A stretch of DNA of 64,000 nt from Nepenthes gracilis (Eukaryota; Streptophyta; Magnoliopsida; Caryophyllales; Nepenthaceae), in assembly GCA_033239525.1 (NCBI GenBank), contig BSYO01000024.1, positions 868,001 through 932,000 of the forward strand. The letters are read 5' to 3'. Of this stretch, positions 55,677-64,000 are shown piece after piece. The notes under the pieces were generated by a model. That model searched no databases, had not been told where the DNA came from, and worked only from the letters and a program-made list of their open reading frames with translations. Positions within the stretch are counted from its first letter, which is position 1. Each line of letters begins with the position of its first letter. A program made the translations under genes and the position numbers.

Positions 55677-57225
55677 GTTGGCCAAGGAATGTTCAGCAAA
55701 ATATATTGCGGTTTACAGTGACTCCGAACTGATGGTTAATCAAGCTCGAGGAGACTTTGAAGTGTCAAATTCATATTTAGCAAAGTACCTTGCCAAGGTA
55801 AGAAGTACATTTCAATATTTTGATAAAATTGATATGAACCATATTTCTAGAACGGAAAATGGAAAGGCCGACTAGTTAGTAAAGGCGGCGGCCATAGAAA
55901 ATCCGGAGCAGTACTCCCGAAGTATGCGAGAAGTTCTAACTACTCCAAGTATTGAAGAAGTAGATCAAGATATCTTACAAGTCACTAGTAATGAAAATTG
56001 GATGACTCTTTATTATCGATATCTATCTGATGGAGTAGTTCCAGAAAATTCGGACGAAGTAAAGCGAGTAAAGAAAACTGCTGGCTGGTACGTTATCATT
56101 GACGGAAAACTGTACCGTCGTGGGTACTCCGTCCCTTATTTGAGATGCCTAACTCCGGAGGAGGCAGATTATGCACTAGGTGAGGTCCACCTAGGGATTT
56201 GCGGGTCCCATATAGGAGGAGAGAATCTTGCCTTCAAATTAATGCGACAAGGCTATTTTTGGCCAACTATGAAAAAAGATGATGCTGACTTTGTCAAGAA
56301 ATGTAAAAACTGCCAAATCCATGGAAGCATACCTCACGCACCTCCGACCGAACGAAATCGTTACAAGCACCACAGCCATTCGCAATGGGGTGGACATACA
56401 GGACCCTTCCCGGTGGGGCATTTGGACAAAGGAGGTTTATTATAGCCGAATTGATTATTTTACCAAGTGGGTGGAAGCTTCTCCTTTGGCAAAAATAATC
56501 AACATAATGCAACGGAGTTAAATGCGACAAAACATTGTTTGCGGTTTGGAGTTCCGAAGCGATAGTTGCGATAACGGAACCCGGTTATCGGGAAGCGCTT
56601 CACTAAGTTTTGTTCGAATTTGAAAATCCGGTTAGCACACACCTCTATTGCCTATCCACAAGCAAACGGCCAAATAGAGGTAACTAATCGGACTTTACTC
56701 CATGGTTTAAAAACCAAACTCGGAAGAAGCCGGGGCTCTTGGGCCGATGAGTTACCGTCAATATTGTGGTCAAACCGGACGACTCCTAAAGAACCAACAA
56801 GAGAAACGCCATTCAGTTTATGCTACGGAACCGAAACAGTGATACCAATTGAGATAGGCTTGCCCAGCCTCCAGATAGAAAATTTTGATTCTCATAGCAA
56901 TTCAAAACGGTTAAAGGAAAATCTTGATTTATTGGAAGAATCCAGAGAAACAGCAAGGGTACGGACTGCCGCTTATCAGCAACGGATTGCGCGATACTAC
57001 AACAAGAGAACAAAAGCACGACAGTTTGACGTGGGAGATTTAGTTTTGAGAAGTATACAAGCAACCGGAAAAATTACAAATAGGAATAAGTTGTCTCCTA
57101 ATTGGGAAGGTCCGTTTATTGTCTCTGCTGTATTAAGAAATGGTGCCTATAAATTACGCACATCGAATGGAAAATTAGTGCCTAGAACTTGGAATGCAAT
57201 GCATTTGAAAAAATTCTTTCAATAA
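55677..57225 (+). pseudogene. Gypsy pol fragment: RNase H plus integrase
   Basis: RNase H survives from its second half: YIAVYSDSELMVNQ, then YLAKVRSTFQYFDKIDMNHI and a stop where KAD-L would continue (55875). Integrase follows with the zinc motif (HLGICGSH ... CKNCQ), a frameshift near 56340-56400, DIQDPSRWGIW and DYFTKWVEASPLA. A damaged second-Asp block (56540-56590) is followed by QANGQIEVTNRTLLHG carrying the catalytic Glu. The C-terminal part (NWEGPFIVSAVLRNGAYKL) is intact to the stop at 57225. The order RNase H then integrase fixes this as Ty3/gypsy. The catalytic triad is disrupted by the frameshift and stops, so no functional product is expected. Confidence 0.88.
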
Positions 57226-57302
57226 AAATCAAAATGTTTCATTCCATTCAAAAAGGGCACCCGGTACATTTCTCCTTGTCATCAGTACAACATTAATAAA
57301 AA

Positions 57303-59043
57303 TCAAAGTTGATGTGGAGGACTTGATGAAGGCTGCGTTGAAGGTTCACCAATTTCTGAAAATTCTTTCCAATCTGATCGGAGGCGAGCGCCCAGATTTC
57401 TTGGATCAAAAAAGACAACCGGGAAAATTGGATCTAACTTAGGAGCAATCTGCCGGCATAGAAGGATTCCGTCCAAGAATCTAGCATTCAAAGCCGGACG
57501 GACCTCTTCAGGCTTAAGTCGCACCATGAGTTCTGCTCCCAACTTAGCATTGTCGCTTCTCAGGCTAGATGTGTGCTCTTGAGACACTTTCAAAGCTTCA
57601 TTAGCTTTATGCAACTCCAGCTCAATACTAGAGATCCGCCTCTGTAGTAAATCAATATTAGCGGCGTCAGCACTAGCCTGATTTCTCATTTCTTCAAGAA
57701 CAGACGGATCAGTACGCTCTTGTTCAAGTCTCTGAATTTCTTTCTCAAGCTGCTCAATCTTCAGGTCACGTTGGGTTAATCACAGATTCAAAATCTCACC
57801 ATCTTCTCGCTCTGTTAAGCACAAGGGTCAGTCAGGAGTAAGTAAAAAAAAAAGGAGGAGGAAAAGAAAGGAGAAAAGCTCTTTTGAGAATCTTATTGTA
57901 ATATAGCGAGCTTTTTGAGCCGCAGTCTTCAAAGGCAAACAACGTGAAGAAGTCGGAGCTCGCTCCGAATCTGGACCAGACGAACTCCGGAGAGGAGAGT
58001 CAGCAGCCGAATCAACTAAACTTTGAGGAAGAGGCGGAGCAGGAAAGGCCGGAGTAGGAGTTTCTTCAGTAGGCCTTTCAACGACTAAATCAACTGGGCC
58101 AGAAAAGGATTCCCTTGGGTCCGGAGCTGATATGTTATATGGAACAAGTGCCATTTCAACAGTTCCCGTTCCAGAGGCGGCCAAGGACTCATTGACAGGA
58201 TTTTCTTCCTGTGGTTGGTTAGAAAGGGTAAGGGATGAATCACTTATCCCTTTTAATCTTTCAATCATGGGGAGGCCAACTTCAGCAGTATCAGAGGAAG
58301 GTGATTGGCTAGGTGAAACCACCCGACGTTTACGCCCCCTTGGCACGGTATCCTTCGATTTCCTTTTATGTTTCTTAGGAGTTGGTTCTGATGTTCCAAC
58401 ATTTCCAATTAAAGACCTCCATTTGGTTAGAGCGAAAATTTCGGGTGTAAATAAGCGTCCCTTATCAGAAAACAATTCCATATTGGCTCTTATCATTTCG
58501 ATTAGAGGTTTCACCGATTCCTCTTCTTCTGGGGAAAGCTTGCCAGAATGTGATCCGGAAATTTTACCCCAGGCATTAGGAATGCCAGATTGGGGGACAG
58601 CAAGGAAAAAGAAACGATCTTTCCAATTTTTAACTGTATCGATGATGACCCCACTGATATTGAAGTCACGAGGAGACAAGGATATCCAATCCCCATTTTG
58701 ACAAAATTTGAACAAAGCCCTAACAATGGTGGTGCTAAGAGTTGTGCCTCGAAGGCGAAAAAATATACAGAGGTTGCAGAGATACCTCACGGCGTTTGCG
58801 TGATATCGTGCAATGGACACGCCTAAATCAGCAAAAATTGTTTGAAGTTCTGATGCGAGAGGAAAACGAAGACCACTCTTCAAATGCGCTTCGTATACCG
58901 TGATATAACCAGTTGGAGGAGAATCGGCTCTATCATTCTCATTCGGTTCGAACGCAAGTATGAACTTGGAATCTTGTATTGGAAATCTTTTCCATCTCTT
59001 CAGTGGTAAGAACAGATTTTATCGATTCAACTTTGGACGCCAT
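57303..59043 (-). pseudogene. Antisense extra gene of the Tat-like element (PF04195-type)
   Basis: The minus-strand ATG at 59043 opens MASKVESIKSVLTTEEMEKI. A one-base frameshift near 58960 leads into FILAFEPNENDRADSPPTGY, then YEAHLKSGLRFPLASELQ and RYHANAVRYLCNLCIFFRLRG. The last three blocks match the pattern of the plant 'putative gypsy type transposon' domain (PF04195). A basic region (KKHKRKSKDTVPRGRKRR, nuclear-localisation-like) follows near 58360, then an acidic/Pro linker. After a probable intron or decayed junction near 57800-57900 comes a coiled coil (LEKEIQRLEQERTD) to the stop at 57303. One TGA (near 57780) breaks the second part. The family's function is not established. The gene is read opposite to pol from its own TATA box. 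Confidence 0.75.
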
Positions 59044-59094
59044 TGGAACAGGAATAAGGAATGTGAAATGCAGAGCAACATAATGGGGGAAAAC

Positions 59095-59107
59095 CCTAAT
59101 TTATAGG
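59095..59107 (-). promoter_or_regulatory. TATA box for the antisense gene
   Basis: On the minus strand the sequence reads CCTATAAATTAGG, a canonical plant TATA box, about 55 nt before the antisense ATG at 59043. Two CACGTG-containing words (ACACGTGTC near 59151 and ACACGTGGC near 59213) lie just upstream, as G-box-like elements would. This supports an independent antisense promoter, but no expression can be shown from sequence. Confidence 0.55.
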
Positions 59108-59267
59108 TTTGAAGGGACGTGCCCGTTCAAATTCAAAAATGATGAATAGGACACGTGTCGGGAAAACATTTGCTACTCAAACGGGTGATTCTGAAGTTAC
59201 CACGCGATGATCAACACGTGGCAAGCCACCTAAGATCGTGGTCGAGCTAATTCGCCATTCGAGTGAC

Positions 59268-59640
59268 TAAAAAGCGAGTCACCAAATCCGGAGTAAAAAT
59301 ATATAGGAGTGACCAAAAGCGGAGTCACCAAACCGGAGTAAAAATATCCGGAGTGACAAAAAGAGGAGTCACCAAATCCGGAGTAAAAATATCCGGAGTG
59401 ACCAAAAAGCGGGAGTCACCAAATCCGGAGTAAATAAACCCGGAGTGACCAAAAAGCGGGAGTCACCAAATCGGGAGTAAATAAACCCGGAGTGACCAAA
59501 AATAGGGAGTCACCAAATCCGGAGTAAAAATACCCGGAGTGACCAAAAATATGGAGTCACCAAATCCGGAGTAAAAATATCCGGAGTGACCAGAAAAACG
59601 GAGTCACCAAGTCCGGAGCAATGAAAATCTGGAAAAATCC
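59268..59640. repeat. Eight-unit 45-49 bp tandem array next to the 3' LTR
   Basis: GGAGTCACCAAATCCGGAGT recurs eight times, near 59272, 59316, 59365, 59411, 59460, 59505, 59552 and 59600. Units are separated by TAAAAATATCCGGAGTGACC-type text. Units differ by small indels and substitutions. The array lies between the antisense promoter and the 3' LTR, the position where Tat elements often carry variable tandem repeats that can seed satellites. Confidence 0.85.
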
Positions 59641-59709
59641 TAAGTAATCAATCCCATTACTAAAACATGCTAGAAGTTAAAATTTTAATCTTCTAGCATG
59701 GGGGGCTAG

Positions 59710-60272
59710 TGATGGGTATTATAACCCGAATAACTGGTAAACTACCCGTGGGATAAAATATGGAAACTCCTAATAACTTCTACGGTTTATTTTTGGGAAA
59801 GAACCACCATAACCAACCGGAGAAGTTATAAAACCAACCGGAGTGGAGAAGTTATGAAACCAACCGGAGGTTGAAACCGGAGTGGGGAAGTTAAGAAACC
59901 AACAGGAGTTGGGAAAAACTAAATGTATTTATCCGGAGAAGTTATACTTTTCGGATAAGTTACATAACTGAAAGGAAGTTCTATAAAAGGGAGGGTAATC
60001 CTCAGAGGAAGGGGACTTCTTTTCGGTCCTGAAAAACTCTCCCTTTCTCTCTGAAAATTAATATCTAAAAGAGAACAAAATTTATCTTTCCCTTTTTACT
60101 CTCAAAAAGGTCATGACTGACTTGAGTGTCGGAGTGCCTTTGGGGATTTAGCCCCATTGGCCTGCTGACCATCTTGTCTGCTTTTATGTTGTACAGGTCT
60201 TGAGTTCAAAAGGACGGAATTACCAGATCCACATTACCATATCTGTCTAAACTTCAGACCAGATTCGCAACA
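59710..60272 (+). repeat. 3' LTR of the Tat-like element (563 bp)
   Basis: Starts TGATGGGTATTATAACCC right after the purine tract ATGGGGGGCTAG and ends CCAGATTCGCAACA, followed by the AAATA target duplication. It is complete, with the same U3 repeats as the 5' LTR. Confidence 0.87.
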
Positions 60273-60277
60273 AAATA

Positions 60278-60534
60278 GATAAAAATTATTTTTTTAATTT
60301 AAAATATTAATATTTAAATAAATAATTATAATTTAATTATTTTTTAAAATATAAAAAATTAATAAAAATTAATTATTAAATTATAACTATTTATTTTAAA
60401 ATAAATAATTAAAATATAAAAAATAATAATTTAGAGGTGGAACCGCCCCAAGACAGCCATCTAGGAGCCGAAGCTGTGGGTGATGTCAAGACAAATGAGT
60501 CCTTTGATGGAATATCAAACTGCCGAAAAATTCC
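60278..60534. other. AT-rich flank of the Tat-like element
   Basis: A/T-only text to about 60430, then the start of the kinase fragment's 3' flank. No feature seen. Confidence 0.4.
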
Positions 60535-60877
60535 ATCCTATTGGAGATTCTGTGGTTTGATCAATTGGAGCTCATGGATGACATCGTTGATGCTCATTCG
60601 ATCTTGCGGTGGCTCCAAAGAGCACACCACCCCAATTCGAACCATAGAGGTCAAACATTCTTTTAGCCTGTCAGAACAAGCAGTGTCGCTTCTTTGAATA
60701 CGAGAGCTGTTCGATCCATCGATATTGTCGCTCAGAAGTCATGGGTCGACGATCTCCATGACTCAATCAGGCAAAGCCATTACAACTAATTTATGAAGGT
60801 TGAGTCCTCCATTGAACAATTGATCGGTAGGCCACCTCCCCATTATCATTTCTAACAGCAAGATCCCATAGCTGTAG
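60535..60877 (-). pseudogene. LRR receptor-like kinase C-terminal fragment
   Basis: The minus strand reads YSYGILLLEMIMGRWPTDQL, then FNGGLNLHKLVVMALPD, a stop, VMEIVDP, a stop, and later RLKECLTSMVRIGVVCSLE with PQDRMSINDVIHELQLIKPQ. This is kinase subdomains IX-XI and the tail typical of LRR class XII (EFR/At3g47570-like) receptor kinases. Those proteins sit in the plasma membrane and sense microbes or peptides. Only about 115 of roughly 1000 residues remain, with at least two stops. It lies between two retrotransposons, so it is either a relic of a gene shredded by insertions or a transduced piece. The plus-strand frame at 60437-60697 is its antisense by-product. Confidence 0.78.
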
Positions 60878-60889
60878 AGTTGCCTTCAA

Positions 60890-61605
60890 CTGATGCCTTC
60901 AACTATGCCTCGCATATGATCTATAACGAGGTAAGGAAGATAAGTAAGTTTTTGAAAGTCCTTAATGATGTCATTTGAAAACAGTTTGTTACCTTGAAAT
61001 TGAGGACTTATGAAGACATATTGGACCAACCTCTCATTTGAGAAAGAGTTGGAAAGGGAAAAGTTCTTCAAGAAGAAGATAACCAGCCGAGGAGGTCAAT
61101 GTTTCGGCCAATGTTCGGGATTAAGATGAACCCACAAGAAGGCAAAGCCGACGGAGAAAGGGAAGAAAGGTGCTAAAGTTCAGGGAGTACGGGGCCCACA
61201 ATCAGCAATACCCATGTGCCCTTTTGTGGTAAGTCGTATGGAGGGAGGCCGTACTACAAAGTTTTGGGAGTTTGTTTCAACTGTGATCAGCCTGGCCATA
61301 TAATTAAAGATTACCCTCATCCTATAAGGCCAATGGTGAAGAAGCCCAACGTTTTGGGATGGGCTTTTGTTGTTACTGCACAAGATGTTGATGTGTCTCC
61401 TTTGGTGGTAGAAGGTAACCTCACTACCTCTAACACTCGAGTACATGTACTTTTGGATTCGGGGTCTATACATTTATTTTGTACCAAAGTTTATTCATCA
61501 TTTGTTATCACTCCCGCGGATTATGAATTATGTATTAGTTGTGTCAATACTTACGTGATCATTTTTAATTACGGATATTGTATACTCGATGTGTGTTGTT
61601 AAGAT
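60890..61605 (+). pseudogene. Gypsy gag-protease relic
   Basis: Plus-strand text near 60950-61050 (QFVTLKLRTYEDILDQPLI) looks like the end of gag. At 61280-61320 the zinc knuckle GVCFNCDQPGHIIKDYPH (C-x2-C-x4-H-x4-C type with the last Cys changed to Tyr) appears. At 61440-61485 the aspartic protease motif VHVLLDSGSIHLF appears. The spacing knuckle, basic/Pro linker, LLDSGS resembles Tekay/Del-type chromoviruses. Stops interrupt it and nothing of RT follows. The altered knuckle and stops show it is dead. Confidence 0.7.
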
Positions 61606-61849
61606 AAACGGGTTGCAATTGGTCGTAGAGTTGGTTTTATAAGATATGTATGACTTTGATATAATGTTAGGTATGGATTAGTTAGCAAGTTACCATACTA
61701 GCGTTGATTGTTTCCACAAGAGAGTCTATTTTGCTATTTCGGGGTGTGTACTATTTTATTTTAAGGTATAATTCATAAAGAGTTTCCCTATTTGATTTCA
61801 ATTTTGTATGCTTGTCACTTGATAGAAAATAGATGTTAAGCCTAGCATT

Positions 61850-62800
61850 CGGCAAGAATTTAGCATTCTAGATCATGTGGCAATGCTACTATTGGCCTAT
61901 AATGAAGAGAGATGCCATAAAATTTGACAACACACCACATCAACTGCATAAAGTTGTGGACCTTGTAATCACCATGGTCATTCACATAGTGGGGATTTGA
62001 CATCCTGGCACAATACTTATCGCGCTTGGGTAGAGAAAATTATCATAGTCAGCATTGACAAGTTCACAAAATGGATGGAAGCTTCTTTGTTAGCTCGAAT
62101 CACCGAGCAAAACGCAATAGAGTTTATTTGTCAAAACATCATATGCGAATTTGGGAATTCTGATGTCGTAGTGACTGATAATGGATCCCAATTCACTGGC
62201 AAATGCTTTACCAAATACTGTATGAGTTTGGAATCCGACTGGTTCATGCTTTCGTCACCTACCCTCAAGCAAGTGGAAGTCACAAACTAGATCTTACTAC
62301 ACGGGTTGAAGACAAAACTTGATGACACAGGGGCACTTCGGCAAACGAACTACCTTCCGTGTTATGGTTCTACAGAATGACGAATGAGACATCTTTCAAT
62401 TTATACTACAAAACTGAAGCTGTCATTTTGGTAGAAATCAGTCTGTCTAACCTTCAAATCGAAAATTTCAACCTACAAAGTAATTCCCAACAACTCAGAG
62501 AGTATTTTGACTTCATCGAAGAAACTCGAGACACGGCAAGGCTGTGTATGGCAGCTTATAAATAGCGGATTGATCGATATTACAATAAAAAGATGAAGAC
62601 ACGTCAATTCAAGGTTTGGGATGTAGTTCTACAGAGTATGGAGGTAACCAACAAAACTGTTAACAAGAACAAACTATTGCCTAATTGGGAAGGACCGGTC
62701 CTAGTCTCAACAACTCTTCGAAATGGAATGTATAAATTATGTACCCAAAATGAAAAACTATTTTTGAGAACATAGAACATTGTAGACTTCAAAAAAAAAC
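61850..62800 (+). pseudogene. Second Tat-like integrase relic
   Basis: Blocks collinear with the integrase of the 55126-60272 element appear in order: YYWPIMKRDAIKF near 61890, then DKFTKWMEASLLARI, VVVTDNGSQFTGKC (second catalytic Asp region), QIENFNLQSNSQQL, IEETRDTAR, RYYNKKMKTRQFKVWDVVLQ and NWEGPVLVSTTLRNGMYKL. Stops and frame changes are frequent and the catalytic-Glu block is degraded (VEVTN near 62280). It is clearly diverged from the first copy, so it is a separate, older insertion of a related element. Confidence 0.75.
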
Positions 62801-62879
62801 TACCAGTAGATTGCTGTCGAGCATAGGTATGCTTCGTGCATATCATTCGAGCTACTTGTGTGATGTTGACACATTTCAA

Positions 62880-64000
62880 TTAATAAAAAATTCATTTATT
62901 TATCTTTTTACTCATGTCCATTTGAATGCTTGAGTGATTGCATGAATTCAAAGTTCTAGAATGTTCCTAAGTTTGGTGAAACCCCTCACCTATAAACCAA
63001 CCTTCTAAAAGTATAGTTGAAAATATCGGTTCAAATAACCAAGTGGCCTAGAATAGGACAAACTCTAAACCTTGAACCTATAAATCGAGCGACCCGAACA
63101 AGGTCGAGCACAATGGCTCAGGGGCTTGAAGAAAAAAGTTTAACCCCCCTCAAAGTGGCTAAGACAAAATGAAATCTTATGGGACTTTTCGACATGCATG
63201 CAATGATATCCTTCTAAAAGGACGAGCACCATCAGTCGATGATGATCGACAGACTAGTGTCCAATACAAAGGTGTGACAACTCCCTCTAAATGGGACAAG
63301 CACCATCAATTAGGTGCAGGTGACGGTTTAGCCTCTATCAAAGCCTAGCGACTATGGAAATTAAACCTAGTCGGCCATTAAGAGGCTTTCCCAATGCTAT
63401 GACGTCCTCCCAAAAGAAAGTGCATAAACAGACAAATACGTATAACCAAACCCGACGACAATGGCAACTATGTTTAATTGGCAAACAAAACCGATACTGA
63501 GCAAAGCAAATCAATAAAAATAAAGAACCAATAGAAACAATGGCCAAGACGGTCTAACTGATTTATCAAAGAGTCACAATAAGGAGAGTCAATTCAAAGA
63601 TTACAAAATACTATTTGTACCTATGACTCAAACGGATGACTATCTTAGGCAGCTAGCACTTCCACGTTTATAGTTGGATGAAAGTTCCTATGACTACCTA
63701 CAGTTAGAACTTCATCATGGGAGACGGCGTCTCTAGTGGATGCGCTTGTTTGAACTCTGGTGTTTACCATGTTTGTTTTCTTTATTTGTGGGGGCAGGCT
63801 TTTCATCACTTCCCATAAACGGCGCCAAAGATGCGTCCTGAATTATAATTGTTAAACGAATTAGGAAGTTACTTTATTCGAGAATCCGATTAAAAATGGA
63901 TCCAGTATTCATTACTTTAAACCATGATCCTACATATTACAACTAACAAAAAAAGGTAAGAGGAATGCGAAACTCGTTCCCCGGTATATCCCTCAATTAT
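62880..64000. other. Likely non-coding 3' part of the second gypsy relic
   Basis: No protein match. Words such as ACGAGCACCATCAGTCGATG and GACAAGCACCATCAATTAGG near 63220-63320 form a weak repeat. TGGGGGCAGGC and ACGGCGCCAAAGATGCGTCC near 63790-63840 look like retrotransposon leader or LTR-edge text. Window end truncates the region. Confidence 0.35.

Larger units (their letters stand above)
55126..60272 (+). mobile_element. Ty3/gypsy retrotransposon (Tat-like) with antisense extra gene, internally deleted
   Basis: Both LTRs begin TGATGGGTATTATAACC. The whole unit is flanked by a perfect target duplication, AAATA at 55121-55125 and AAATA at 60273-60277. Order: 5' LTR, RNase H and integrase (plus strand), an antisense reading frame of the 'putative gypsy type transposon' family, a tandem-repeat array, the purine tract ATGGGGGGCTAG, and the 3' LTR. 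gag, protease, reverse transcriptase, the primer site and the last bases of the 5' LTR are missing, so the LTR joins RNase H directly at 55676/55677. Antisense extra ORFs and variable 3' tandem arrays are known from Tat-lineage gypsy elements, hence that placement. With several stops and shifts it is not autonomous. Confidence 0.85.

Noticed and set aside
58132..58701. 189-codon plus-strand open frame in the Tat-like element
   Set aside because: It is the mirror of the PF04195-type antisense gene, which has the recognisable domain.

Overview
This is a stretch of plant nuclear DNA, most likely from a eudicot. It has large AT-rich intergenic spaces, GT-AG introns, GDPD-type and plant-specific genes, and every major class of plant transposable element (CACTA, Mutator-like, LINE, Ty3/gypsy and a small Ty1/copia- or gypsy-type LTR element). 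No prokaryotic or organellar feature was seen. I could not name the species.

Layout. 0-14 kb is a transposon graveyard. It holds a decayed CACTA transposase (TNP2) relic, three solo LTRs each with a perfect 5-bp target duplication (1295-2202, 2710-4011 and a 3.6-kb one at 6647-10266), and a second CACTA end (from 10932) enclosing broken pieces of an RNA polymerase subunit 8 (RPB8) gene with its central exon duplicated. 14.5-24.8 kb is one Mutator-like element (MULE) with terminal inverted repeats of about 530 bp. It carries a FAR1/FRS-type transposase, now frameshifted, and fragments of several unrelated host genes: a fructose-1,6-bisphosphatase, a FAD-dependent oxidoreductase, an ATL-type RING-H2 membrane protein and exon-like pieces I could not identify.

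25.5-46.4 kb (possibly to 51 kb) is the only stretch with apparently functional genes. An eight-exon glycerophosphodiester phosphodiesterase gene (GDPD5/SRG3-like, 385 aa) runs rightward from 25550 to 42875. Its first coding exon has only 13 nt, and two introns of about 6.5 kb hold a decayed LINE and a 2.6-kb non-autonomous LTR element. It converges on a leftward three-exon gene (43768-46379, 347 aa) for a serine-rich plant protein of unknown function, which may have further 5' exons near 50.1-51 kb.

52-64 kb is again transposon territory. There is a solo LTR with a duplicated promoter block (52377-53369), then a complete but internally deleted Ty3/gypsy element, apparently of the Tat type (55126-60272, target duplication AAATA/AAATA). 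It keeps RNase H-integrase, an antisense extra gene with its own TATA box, and a 45-49 bp tandem array. After it come a receptor-kinase pseudogene fragment, a gypsy gag-protease relic and a second Tat-like integrase relic.

The main story is gene-fragment capture and nested element turnover around one intact metabolic gene. All coordinates of splice sites, LTR ends and target duplications were read by eye; family names come from recognised motifs, not from a search.
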